Shown here: positions 44,051 through 52,512 of the stretch, in pieces
How the letters are laid out: the number at the start of each line of letters is the position of its first letter
Numbering within the stretch: position 1 is the first letter of the stretch
Source: Polaribacter sp. SA4-12
Lineage (GTDB): Bacteria > Bacteroidota > Bacteroidia > Flavobacteriales > Flavobacteriaceae
NCBI RefSeq assembly: GCF_002163675.1
Contig: NZ_CP019334.1
Coordinates: 2,771,501-2,835,500, forward strand
DNA length: 64,000 bases
Reading direction: 5' to 3'
Program-made: the position numbers and the translations under genes
Notes under the pieces: generated by a model
What the model was told of the DNA's origin: nothing
Database searches by the model: none
The model's input: the letters and a program-made list of their open reading frames with translations, nothing else

Positions 44051-44085
44051 TAAAAAAAAGCCAATCCTAAAAAGGATTGGCTTTT
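44051..44085 (-). terminator. Terminator between the two SulP/carbonic anhydrase units
   Basis: Stem AAAAGCCAATCC/GGATTGGCTTTT with a 6-nt loop; the T run on the reverse strand ends the transcript of the 44105-47110 operon. Confidence 0.92.
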
Positions 44086-44104
44086 CTAAACAATTAATTT
44101 TTAA

Positions 44105-44731
44105 TTAGTAAAAGGTTACTAAACCGTCGGTAATATCATACATAGCTCCAACAATTGCAATTTCTCCATTATCTTCCATTTCCTTTAAAACAGGGCTTTG
44201 AACACGAATATTATCAATTGTCATATGAACATTTTTATCAGAAACTTCATTTACAAAATCCATGTTGCTAGAGTTTCTTAAGCTTGGATCTTTTGGTTCT
44301 ATTACTGCCTTAACTGCTGGTTTTATTTTACTAATTAAAGCAGTTAAGTTTCCTAACTTTGCATCATCACAAGCACCCTTTATTGCTCCACAAGCTGTAT
44401 GCCCTAAAACAACAATTACTTTGGTTCCTGCTAATTTACAAGCAAACTCCATACTTCCTAAAATATCTTCATTTACAAAATTACCTGCAATTCTTACACT
44501 AAAAACATCTCCGAAACCTTGATCAAAAATTAATTCTGCAGAAACTCTAGAGTCTATACAACTTAAAATAGTAGCGAAAGGAAACTGACCTTCGCTAGTA
44601 TCATTTACTTGTTCTAAAAGGTTTCTATTTATTTTTAAATTATTTTGAAATCTTTGGTTACCTTCTTTTAAAAAATCTAACGCTTTTTTAGGCGTCATGG
44701 TTGCTTGAGTTTCTTTTGTATGTGCTTTCAT
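44105..44731 (-). CDS. Beta-class carbonic anhydrase
   Basis: A 208-residue enzyme with zinc ligands Cys in LSCIDSRVSAEL, His and Cys in GHTACGAIKGAC, and a C-terminal GAMYDITDGLVTFY. The ATG at 44731 (MKAHTKETQATMTP) is used because the longer start at 44764 would overlap the USP-like gene. It belongs to the CynT-like branch, unlike the 41509 copy. Third gene of its operon. Confidence 0.94.
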   Translation of the reverse strand: MKAHTKETQATMTPKKALDFLKEGNQRFQNNLKINRNLLEQVNDTSEGQFPFATILSCIDSRVSAELIFDQGFGDVFSVRIAGNFVNEDILGSMEFACKLAGTKVIVVLGHTACGAIKGACDDAKLGNLTALISKIKPAVKAVIEPKDPSLRNSSNMDFVNEVSDKNVHMTIDNIRVQSPVLKEMEDNGEIAIVGAMYDITDGLVTFY

Positions 44732-44739
44732 GGTGTTTT

Positions 44740-45525
44740 TTATGTTGTTAAAATTAATGAACAATCAAGGTTTTTGATTATACTTTTAATGTCTGGTTTT
44801 ACTGAGTTTATCTCTTGTCCTTCTCTATTAATAAAAAGTAAGTTTACTTTACTTTTAGATAAGTAGTTAGAAATGTTTTTTATTACGTTATCACCTTTTT
44901 CAAAAACAAATTCTACAATCTTCTTAGATGAATCGGTAGTATTATTAGAATTTAATTTATCATCATTGATACAAAAAGATGTTAAAGATTTATCTGAATA
45001 AGAAACTATAGTTTCTGCAAATTTATTTGAAAACGTATTTATATTATCTAATACACCTAAAGAAATATCTGAACTTGCATCTAATAAATTATTATCTGAA
45101 GCAATCATAACAGTACCAGAATATTCTTTTAATACATGACTTATAATATTATCTCCAATAAAAGACAAAACTTTAGATTTACTTTTACCTAAAACAATAA
45201 TGTCTGGGTTGGTTTCTTTAATTTCTTTACTAATTTCATTTTTTAAATTACCAAAAGAAATTTTGTAATCAATTTTTACATCTTCATTTTTAGATTGCTC
45301 TTTAATAATTTTTTTAATTTTATTATCTGCTTCTAAAAATTTCTCATTTATGGTTCTCATTGCAGAAAGCTGACTTTCTTTTTCTACAATATCTATAGCT
45401 TTTTTAACACAGAAAAAGTTAATTTCTCCATCTACTATTTTAGCTAAATTTACACCATTTTTTATAATTTTTTCTGTTGATGAATCTATATCTGAAAGTA
45501 CCAATATTTTACATTTCTGTTTCAT
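44740..45525 (-). CDS. Universal stress protein-like protein, two domains
   Basis: A 261-residue protein of two Usp-like folds. The first (about 1-145) starts CKILVLSDIDSSTEKII and has IIVLGKSKSKVLSFIGDN in the place of the ATP motif, without the glycines, so it probably does not bind ATP in the usual way. The second half is more degenerate. It is placed between the SulP transporter (4-base gap) and carbonic anhydrase, as SulP-USP-CA units do in other marine bacteria; a regulatory role on transport is inferred. Confidence 0.78.
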   Translation of the reverse strand: MKQKCKILVLSDIDSSTEKIIKNGVNLAKIVDGEINFFCVKKAIDIVEKESQLSAMRTINEKFLEADNKIKKIIKEQSKNEDVKIDYKISFGNLKNEISKEIKETNPDIIVLGKSKSKVLSFIGDNIISHVLKEYSGTVMIASDNNLLDASSDISLGVLDNINTFSNKFAETIVSYSDKSLTSFCINDDKLNSNNTTDSSKKIVEFVFEKGDNVIKNISNYLSKSKVNLLFINREGQEINSVKPDIKSIIKNLDCSLILTT

Positions 45526-45529
45526 ATAT

Positions 45530-47110
45530 TTAGGCTGATTTTTTTCTTAAATTAAAAAATTCTATATAACTTGGTGGGTTTTCAACAATTCCTCTTTCAG
45601 AAGTTAATTGAATATCGATGTTTCTTTCTGTTGCTTTAAAAGCAAAATCTTCTAAAATTTCTATAATATCATTATCTAAATATCTAGTTTTTCTAACATC
45701 TAATTCTAAAAAAGTATCTCTTGGTAAACTGTCTAATTCTTTTAAAATAGCACCTTTGTTAAAGAAAGTAACTTCTTCTGCAAGTGTCATTTTAATTCTG
45801 TGTTTTCCATTACTTTTATCTTCAATATGAAGAAAGTGAGAATTTTGAAAACTCTTTATTAATATTACTACAATACCAACTGCTAAACCTAAACCAATAC
45901 CAACTAATAAATCTGTAAAAACAATACCTACAACAGTTACTGTAAAAGGGATCCATTGTTTCCATCCCAATTGTACCATTTCTTTAAAAACACTAGGTTT
46001 TGCTAATTTGTAACCAACAATTAATAAGATTGCAGCTAAAACAGATAAAGGAATTTTATTTAATAAAGTAGGAATTAAAATTACAGAAATTAATAATAAT
46101 AAACCATGAATAATTGCAGAGATCTTTGTTCTACCACCAGATTGTATATTTGCAGAACTCCTTACAATTACTTGTGTAATTGGCAAACCACCAATTAAAC
46201 CAGAAATAATATTTCCTGTTCCTTGTGCTAATAATTCTCTATTTGTTGGTGTTACATTTTTATGCGGATCTAATTTATCAGTAGCTTCTACACACAATAA
46301 AGTTTCTAAACTTGCAACTAAAGCTATCGTAAAACCTGTTACCCAAACTTGTGGATTTGAAATTGCACTAAAATTAGGAAAACTAAATTGTCCTAAAAAA
46401 GAATCTAAACTATCAGGAACAGGCACACTTACTAAATGTTGTGAGCTGATACCGTATTTAGAACTTCCACTTGTTGCAAAATAGTAAACAATACCAGCAA
46501 CAACTGCTACTAAAGGACCTTGTATTATCTGAAAAAACTTACCTTTTTTAGATAAAACATTACTCCAAAGTATTAAAATTGCTAAACCAATAAAACCTAC
46601 AATTGTAGCACCTAAACTAATATTGTTAAGTGAACTAAAAATTTCTGAGAATGTGTTTTGTCCATCTACTTGAAAGAATGCAAAATCTCCTTCAGGATCT
46701 GAATCATAGCCAAAAAAGTGAGGAATTTGTTTTAAGATGATAATGATACCAATACCTGTTAACATTCCTTTAATTACCGATGAAGGAAAATAATAACCAA
46801 TAATTCCTGCTTTTAGTAAACCAAAAATTAATTGAATAATTCCTCCTAAAACTACTGCTACTAAAAAATTTTCATAACTACCTAAAGTTCCAATAGCTGT
46901 TAAGACTATTGCAGCTAAACCTGCTGCAGGACCACTTACTCCTATTTTAGAGCCACTTAAAGCTCCAACTATTGTACCTCCAATAATTCCGGAAATTAGA
47001 CCAGCAAAAAGTGGTGCACCACTTGCTAATGCAATACCTAAACATAATGGTAATGCTACGAAAAATACTACTACACTTGCTGGTAGGTCGTTTTTAATGT
47101 ACTTAAACAT
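45530..47110 (-). CDS. SulP family anion (probably bicarbonate) transporter
   Basis: A 526-residue membrane protein with the SulP core (DLPASVVVFFVALPLCLGIALASGAP, GVSGPAAGLAAIVLTAIG, VASLETLLCVEATDKLDPHKNVTPTNRELLAQG) and a shortened C-terminal STAS-like end (about 425-520). It has no loop insert like the 42149 copy. First gene of the operon with the USP-like and carbonic anhydrase genes, which supports bicarbonate as the substrate. Confidence 0.9.
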   Translation of the reverse strand: MFKYIKNDLPASVVVFFVALPLCLGIALASGAPLFAGLISGIIGGTIVGALSGSKIGVSGPAAGLAAIVLTAIGTLGSYENFLVAVVLGGIIQLIFGLLKAGIIGYYFPSSVIKGMLTGIGIIIILKQIPHFFGYDSDPEGDFAFFQVDGQNTFSEIFSSLNNISLGATIVGFIGLAILILWSNVLSKKGKFFQIIQGPLVAVVAGIVYYFATSGSSKYGISSQHLVSVPVPDSLDSFLGQFSFPNFSAISNPQVWVTGFTIALVASLETLLCVEATDKLDPHKNVTPTNRELLAQGTGNIISGLIGGLPITQVIVRSSANIQSGGRTKISAIIHGLLLLISVILIPTLLNKIPLSVLAAILLIVGYKLAKPSVFKEMVQLGWKQWIPFTVTVVGIVFTDLLVGIGLGLAVGIVVILIKSFQNSHFLHIEDKSNGKHRIKMTLAEEVTFFNKGAILKELDSLPRDTFLELDVRKTRYLDNDIIEILEDFAFKATERNIDIQLTSERGIVENPPSYIEFFNLRKKSA

Positions 47111-47197
47111 ATATATATAATATTTTATCCCTAAATAATTTGATTTAGAGATTTTGAATTTTAAAAAATAATTGAATTTGTCTTAATTAACCAGATG

Positions 47198-47500
47198 TTA
47201 CGACAAGAATTCTGGTGGTGGAGTGGTATTCTTTGGGTATTCTGAAATATAAGTTTTAGATTGAAAACTTACATTTTTCTTTTTCTGAATTCTATTTAAG
47301 AATAAAGAACTGAATTGTTCAGTTGGATTAATTTTAACTTCTAAGTCCTTAGAAGCTTCTTTACCTTTATTTTCTTCTTCTTCAGTCATATCAAGAAATA
47401 ACGCAACATCCTGACCGTCATCAAAAAAACTAATTACTGTAGGAGTAATTAAGGCTGTTGAAAACATAAGGATAAAAAAAAGTGCAATTTTAACTCTCAA
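47198..47500 (-). CDS. Small signal-peptide or membrane-anchored hypothetical protein
   Basis: A 100-residue protein with an N-terminal hydrophobic segment (RVKIALFFILMFSTALITPTVISFF), an acidic stretch (DMTEEEENKGKEASKD) and the C-terminal PPPEFLS. Similar small proteins are found in other flavobacteria as unnamed proteins. It stands between the SulP operon and the bat genes. Confidence 0.6.
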   Translation of the reverse strand: MRVKIALFFILMFSTALITPTVISFFDDGQDVALFLDMTEEEENKGKEASKDLEVKINPTEQFSSLFLNRIQKKKNVSFQSKTYISEYPKNTTPPPEFLS

Positions 47501-47560
47501 TGATTATCTGGATTTGTTGCGAAAATAGTAAAGGTTTTCTGAATAATTGTTAAATAAAAA

Positions 47561-48319
47561 TTAAAAATTGTTCAACAGTTTTATGTCTTCAGCAATTATC
47601 CAACCTAATTTTCCGTCGTTAATTTTAACTTTCTTCCAATTATCAACAGCATCTAAAACAATAACTTTTGTTCCTTCGTGTAACGTAAAAACGATTTCAG
47701 AATTTAAAGTAGGTGCATTTCTAATTTCAGTTTTCTCAGCAAAAACAATCGCTTCTTTATTTTTCTTAGAGATATTATATTGATTATAAGTAATAAATAG
47801 AGAAGCTAATAAGAATATAAAACTACCAATACTCGTAACAAAGTAGAATCGTTTTCTTGATGGAACTTCAGCAAAATAAAATAGTAAAAACAATAAACTA
47901 CCTAGTATTGAAAAGACAATTACAACAATTGCCCATTCGTTGTAAGTTAGTTTTTGTAAATAATTTGTATTAAATTTTTGCAAAACAGTTTGCGGTAACA
48001 CTTCGATGTTGTCTAGTGCCAATCTTTTTGCAAAGACCAAATTATTTTTTACATCTTCATTAGAAGGATCTAATTTTAGAGCCTTTTCATAATAATAAAT
48101 TGAAGGTCCAACCTTGTTTAGTTTGTAATACGAATTTCCTAAATTATAATACAATTCTGTAGATACTAATTCTTTAGCTTCTACTTTTTTATATTTTTCT
48201 ATTGCTTCTTCGAATTTGCCATTTTTATACAAATTGTTTGCAGCAACAAATAAGCTATCTACATCTTGTGCAGTAACTGAATTGGTAATTATCAATAATA
48301 AAAATAAGATTTTTTTCAT
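47561..48319 (-). CDS. batE: BatE-like protein: TPR plus SH3 domain
   Basis: A 252-residue exported protein: signal peptide (1-17), two TPR motifs (about 20-95: FVAANNLYKNGKFEEAIEKYKKVEA and TELYYNLGNSYYKLNK), two membrane helices (about 130-185) and a C-terminal bacterial SH3 domain (ETRNAPTLNSEIVFTLHEGTKVIVLDAVDNWKKV-type, about 195-250). Last gene of the bat operon. Bat proteins form an envelope complex with a MoxR ATPase linked to oxygen or stress tolerance in Bacteroides. Confidence 0.85.
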   Translation of the reverse strand: MKKILFLLLIITNSVTAQDVDSLFVAANNLYKNGKFEEAIEKYKKVEAKELVSTELYYNLGNSYYKLNKVGPSIYYYEKALKLDPSNEDVKNNLVFAKRLALDNIEVLPQTVLQKFNTNYLQKLTYNEWAIVVIVFSILGSLLFLLFYFAEVPSRKRFYFVTSIGSFIFLLASLFITYNQYNISKKNKEAIVFAEKTEIRNAPTLNSEIVFTLHEGTKVIVLDAVDNWKKVKINDGKLGWIIAEDIKLLNNF

Positions 48320-48363
48320 TTTTTGAGTAAATAATTTTACTTAATCCTCAGTGAGGGTCATTT

Positions 48364-50136
48364 TTATAATTGTTTATCTAACTGAACAATAACTTGTTTC
48401 GCTCTTTCAAATTCGGCTTCCATTTCTGTATTTGTTATTTGTGAATAACGAGCCATATCAGAATGTTTTAGAACTTCAATAAATTGATTAATAGTTGTTG
48501 TTTCAATATTTTTATTCTTTAAGATATCTGTAATTTTTTCCTTACTGATATCTGCAGTTTCAATACCTAATTTCGCTTTTAAGTAATTGTGTAGAGCGCG
48601 TTCTAAAGCTTCATAGAAAGCGTCTTTTTTACCTAGTTGCTTCTGAGCTTCAGATAAATATTTCTTTGCTAAACGCTCTGCTTTTCTTTGTTTGTTACCG
48701 ATTAGATCATTACTTCTTTTTTCATTCTTTTTAGCGATGAAAATACCAATAGGAATTGTAATTAATGGTAGTAATAATAAAATATAAAACAAGTTTGATT
48801 TAAAGAAATCATCAGTATCTACAACTTCTAAACTACTTTTTGTTTGAATATATCTAAAGTTCTTACCTGTAGAAGTTACTGTTTGCTTTCTTACAGCATT
48901 TGTGTCTACAATTGGTTTTAATTCTTTTCCTTCTAAAACATCAACAAAGAAATCATCCGTAACAATTATATGATATTTTTTCTCTTTTGGGTTGAAGTAC
49001 GAAAATGAAACGTTAGGTATTTTATATTTTCCTTTATATTGAGGAACCACAGTATATAAATCTGAAATAGCACCTGTAATTCCACCAGAATTTACACGAA
49101 CACTTTCTTTTCTTTCTGGTTGATATTTTTCTAACTCAACAGGGGTAGTGATTTCTGGTAATTCAAATAATTTAAGGTTTCCTTTTCCTGAAACAGCTAC
49201 TTTTATTTGAGAACTTTCATTTGCCTTTAAAGTTTCTTTACTTAATGAAACATCAAATTTAAAATCACCAACTGCACCATTAAAGTTTGCTGGTTTTCCT
49301 TCTAAAGGAAGACTTTTTGGACTAACAATCTTTTTTGCTGAAGCAAATTCTTTTTTTACATTTCTAGTAATTACATTTCCAAAAAAATCTGATCTTCCTG
49401 TAGGAACTCCAATAACAACATCCATTTTCATCGGATCAATTGTCAGTTTACCAGTTTTTGTAGGAATCAATAAAGCTTTCTGAAGTACAATATATCTATA
49501 ATCTTCTCCATTATACTTACCCATTTTAACAGGCGATTGTCCTTGTATTTTTATTACTTGATTCCAGAAACCATTGTATTTAGGAGCTTCTGTAACTCCA
49601 TAATTATATACACTAACATTTTCGCTTACATATAACCTATATTCTACATAAACACCTTCACCAACGTAAGGTCTATCTTTAGAAATTTCTGCTACTAAAT
49701 GTATGTTTTGTTGCGCAACGTAATTCGGGTCATTAGGATTTTTTGGAATATCTACAGCATCTAAAACTATAATTTTTATCGGTTTAGAGGTTATTGTTTT
49801 TCCTCCAATTTTTATACTAGCAGTTCCAATAATTAATTCACCTTTTACTTTTGGTTGAATAATGTAACTATAAGATTGAGAAAATGTTGCTTTTCCGTTA
49901 ATCCAAGATTGACTTACAGACTGACTTGGGCCACCAACTACTTTAAAGTTTGAGAAATTAGGAGGCGAAAAATGATCTCCACCTTGTTTATCTATTGAGA
50001 ATTCAATACGTAAACGTTGGTTAACACCCAACTTGTTTTTACTCACTTTTGCTATTAAAGTTGCTTCTTGAGCAGCTATCGTAAGCGAAAGCAAACTTAT
50101 AAATATTGTTATGTAAAATTTCAACTTCATCTTCAT
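48364..50136 (-). CDS. batD: BatD-like protein
   Basis: A 590-residue protein with a signal peptide (1-21), three Ig-like beta domains in the periplasm (about 22-400), one membrane helix (about 445-465) and a cytosolic C-terminal domain. Motifs such as KNKLGVNQRLRIEFSIDKQGGDHFSPPNFSNFKVVGGPSQSVSQS are typical of the oxygen tolerance BatD family. It probably scaffolds the Bat complex. Followed after 44 bases by batE. Confidence 0.9.
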   Translation of the reverse strand: MKMKLKFYITIFISLLSLTIAAQEATLIAKVSKNKLGVNQRLRIEFSIDKQGGDHFSPPNFSNFKVVGGPSQSVSQSWINGKATFSQSYSYIIQPKVKGELIIGTASIKIGGKTITSKPIKIIVLDAVDIPKNPNDPNYVAQQNIHLVAEISKDRPYVGEGVYVEYRLYVSENVSVYNYGVTEAPKYNGFWNQVIKIQGQSPVKMGKYNGEDYRYIVLQKALLIPTKTGKLTIDPMKMDVVIGVPTGRSDFFGNVITRNVKKEFASAKKIVSPKSLPLEGKPANFNGAVGDFKFDVSLSKETLKANESSQIKVAVSGKGNLKLFELPEITTPVELEKYQPERKESVRVNSGGITGAISDLYTVVPQYKGKYKIPNVSFSYFNPKEKKYHIIVTDDFFVDVLEGKELKPIVDTNAVRKQTVTSTGKNFRYIQTKSSLEVVDTDDFFKSNLFYILLLLPLITIPIGIFIAKKNEKRSNDLIGNKQRKAERLAKKYLSEAQKQLGKKDAFYEALERALHNYLKAKLGIETADISKEKITDILKNKNIETTTINQFIEVLKHSDMARYSQITNTEMEAEFERAKQVIVQLDKQL

Positions 50137-50155
50137 TTTCTATGATATTGCTAAT

Positions 50156-50962
50156 CTACCAATCTTTTTCTTGTTTTACTTTTTTCCCTTTTGCTTTTTT
50201 AGCATTCATCTTCTTTTGGGTCTTTTTCTCTTCATTATTTAAACTTTCTAAAAGTTGTTTAATTTGCTGAGGAGTCATTTTTCCCTGTTGAGGCTTAGGT
50301 TTTTGTTTTTCTTTATTCTCGTCCTTTTTAGGATCTTTATTTTTATCCTTGTCTTTATCTCCTTCACCATCTTTGTCTTTGTCCTTCTTCTTGTCCTTAT
50401 CGTCGCCGTCTTTCTTATCTTTATTTTTGTCTTTGTTCTTGTCGTCTTTATCTTTTTTATCCTTGTCTTTGTTGTCCTTATTATCTTTGTTGTCTTGTTT
50501 TTCTTTCTCAAGTAATTTTTGAGCAACAGCTAAATTATAACGAGTTTCATCGTCATTAGGATTATTTCTTAACGAGTTTTTATAAGCATCTACTGCTGGT
50601 TGATATTGTTTACCTTCCATCATAGCATTACCAATATTATGGTAAGCTTCAGCTTTTGTAAATTTATCTTTCGCAGTTTTTGCTGTTAATTCATATTGAG
50701 GAACAGCCTCTTTATAATTTTTATTTTGATATAAAGCATTCCCTAAATTATAAGTTGCTTTGTCGTATTTAGTATTGCTGGCTAATGATTTCTGATAAGC
50801 AACAGAAGCATCTGTGTACTGCTTTTTGCTATATAATTCATTTCCTTGTCTTAACAATTTTCTAGCTTTACGTTGTAGAGCAATAGAATCTTTTTGTGCT
50901 ATAACTTCTGCGGATGAAAATAGCATCAAGAAAACAATCAATATGTATTGTAAACGCTTCAT
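50156..50962 (-). CDS. batC: BatC-like TPR protein with Lys/Asp-rich linker
   Basis: A 268-residue protein: signal peptide (about 1-21), three or four TPR motifs (about 35-150), then a long linker of alternating K and D residues (about 160-225; for example KDNKDNKDKDKKDKDDKNKD) and a helical end (KMTPQQIKQLLESLNNEEKKTQKKM). The start at 50962 (MKRLQYIL) avoids overlap with the batB gene. The linker is a low-complexity DNA stretch. It probably joins Bat partners. Confidence 0.85.
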   Translation of the reverse strand: MKRLQYILIVFLMLFSSAEVIAQKDSIALQRKARKLLRQGNELYSKKQYTDASVAYQKSLASNTKYDKATYNLGNALYQNKNYKEAVPQYELTAKTAKDKFTKAEAYHNIGNAMMEGKQYQPAVDAYKNSLRNNPNDDETRYNLAVAQKLLEKEKQDNKDNKDNKDKDKKDKDDKNKDKNKDKKDGDDKDKKKDKDKDGEGDKDKDKNKDPKKDENKEKQKPKPQQGKMTPQQIKQLLESLNNEEKKTQKKMNAKKAKGKKVKQEKDW

Positions 50963-50963
50963 A

Positions 50964-52010
50964 TTATTTTTTTGTTTTTTCTTCATTAAACAAATCAACT
51001 TTTGTTAACCATTTTGTTTTCTTTTCAAATAAGAAAATATCAACAATTATAAAGAACAACCCGATTGCTAAAAACCATTGAAATTGGTCTTTATAATCAG
51101 AGAATTGTTTTGTTTCAAACTCACTTTTTTCTGCATTTGCAATAATTTCAGCAATCACTTTTACAGGTCTTTCTGTAACATTACCATCTATATATTCTCC
51201 ATCTGCAGCATCTGCAATACCTTGTAAAACCTCTGGCATACGTTTGGTAAGTACAGTTTCTCCTTTTCTGTCTTTTTTATAACCAATCATAGAGCCATTC
51301 ATACGAATTGGAATTGGGCTACCAGCTTCTAAACCAACACCAATTGTATAAATCTTTACACCTTCGTTTGCTAAATTTTGAGCTACTTGTTTTGTTTCTT
51401 CTTGATGATCTTCACCATCAGAAATAATAATTAAAAAACGATTTGTTTGTTCATCATTATTATAATACGTTTTTGCCAATTCTAGCGCTCCATTAATATC
51501 TGTTCCTTGACTAGAAACCATATCTGGATTCGCATTTTGCAAAAACATATGTGCTGCAGCGTGATCTGTTGTTATTGGTAAAAGCGGATAAGAATTACCT
51601 GCGTAAATTATAATTCCAACTCTATCAGAACCTAATTTATCTATTGTTTTTGATATAATTTGTTTTGCTTTTTCTAATCTATTAGGCGCAATATCTTCTG
51701 CCAACATACTTCTAGAAACATCTAAAGCAAATACAATATCTACACCTTCTCTTTTTACAGTTTTTAGTTTGGTTCCCATTTTTGGGTTTACTAAAGAAAT
51801 TACTAAAAAAGTGATTCCTAAAAGTAAGATTATTAACTTTAAAACCGATTTAAAAGTGGACGAATTTGGCGCTAGTTTTTTAAGTAAATTTAAATCTGAA
51901 AATTTACGTTGAGTTCTTTTTTTCCACCATAAAACCAACAAGAAAATAACAATCATTGCTGGAATGATTATTAGTAAGGAAAAATAAATTGGTTCTTCAA
52001 TCTTATACAT
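50964..52010 (-). CDS. batB: BatB-like von Willebrand factor A protein
   Basis: A 348-residue protein with membrane helices at 10-28, 58-76 and near the C-terminus (about 315-333) and a VWA domain (about 88-290) with the metal-binding motif DVSRSML (DxSxS), Thr in QGTDINGAL and Asp in ISDGEDHQEE. It sits in the inner membrane and binds partners through the VWA face. It precedes batC and follows the inserted four-helix gene. Confidence 0.9.
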   Translation of the reverse strand: MYKIEEPIYFSLLIIIPAMIVIFLLVLWWKKRTQRKFSDLNLLKKLAPNSSTFKSVLKLIILLLGITFLVISLVNPKMGTKLKTVKREGVDIVFALDVSRSMLAEDIAPNRLEKAKQIISKTIDKLGSDRVGIIIYAGNSYPLLPITTDHAAAHMFLQNANPDMVSSQGTDINGALELAKTYYNNDEQTNRFLIIISDGEDHQEETKQVAQNLANEGVKIYTIGVGLEAGSPIPIRMNGSMIGYKKDRKGETVLTKRMPEVLQGIADAADGEYIDGNVTERPVKVIAEIIANAEKSEFETKQFSDYKDQFQWFLAIGLFFIIVDIFLFEKKTKWLTKVDLFNEEKTKK

Positions 52011-52067
52011 TGTGTAATTGTTTAAGCGGTTAATTGTTTAATTGTTGATTCGCGTTGCTAAACATAT

Positions 52068-52095
52068 ACACGTTTAAACAATTAAACAGTTACAC
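52068..52095. repeat. 28-bp flanking repeat, left copy
   Basis: ACACGTTTAAACAATTAA.. at 52068-52095 matches the right copy (52479-52506) in 26 of 28 positions, in the same orientation. It lies 5 bases after the stop of the four-helix gene. An inverted partial copy (GTGTAATTGTTTAA) lies at about 52012-52025. Confidence 0.8.
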
Positions 52096-52099
52096 TTTT

Positions 52100-52465
52100 T
52101 TACTCTTTTTTTAATTGTGATTTTCTTAATGCATTTAGCATATTAGAAATCTTATATATTCTTTCTCTTAAATTTAGATATTCCTCTTCAGAAATAAATT
52201 CTAATTCTTTTGATAGTATTAAATGATTTAATACTTCCATTGTTGTACTAAAAGCAATTGTTGTAAAATGTGCTTTGTCTTTGTTTGTAATTCTAGATGT
52301 TCCTTCTGCTAAATTAGCGCCAATTGAATTAGTAGCTCGTCTAATTTGACTTACTAACCCAAATTTTTCATCCGAAGGAAAAGAAGAAGTAACCTTATAA
52401 ACGTCTTTAGAAAGCTTTGTTGCTTCTTTCCAAACTTCTAATTTTTCAAATGAAAATATATACAT
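52100..52465 (-). CDS. Four-helix bundle protein (S23/23S intervening-sequence type)
   Basis: A 121-residue protein of the four-helix group first seen in 23S rRNA intervening sequences: FEKLEVWKEATKLSKDVYKVTSSFPSDEKFGLVSQIRRATNSIGANLAEGTSR is the family core, followed by FISEEEYLNLRERIYKISNMLNAL. Start at 52465 (MYIFSFEKLEVW) is favoured over 52492. It is inserted between two bat genes and framed by 28-bp direct repeats, so it looks like a cassette. Function unknown; the relatives bind nucleic acid in diversity-generating retroelements. Confidence 0.85.
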   Translation of the reverse strand: MYIFSFEKLEVWKEATKLSKDVYKVTSSFPSDEKFGLVSQIRRATNSIGANLAEGTSRITNKDKAHFTTIAFSTTMEVLNHLILSKELEFISEEEYLNLRERIYKISNMLNALRKSQLKKE

Positions 52466-52478
52466 CCTTTTTACAATT

Positions 52479-52506
52479 ACACGTTTAAACAATTCAACAT
52501 TTACAC
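52479..52506. repeat. 28-bp flanking repeat, right copy
   Basis: ACACGTTTAAACAATTCA.. at 52479-52506, 14 bases upstream of the four-helix gene start; two mismatches to the left copy. The inner dyad GTTTAAAC is palindromic. Confidence 0.8.
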
Positions 52507-52512
52507 AATTTT

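Noticed and set aside
50255..50515. Open frame on the forward strand opposite the BatC linker
   Set aside because: It is a by-product of the Lys/Asp triplet tract; its translation is a meaningless run of hydrophobic residues.
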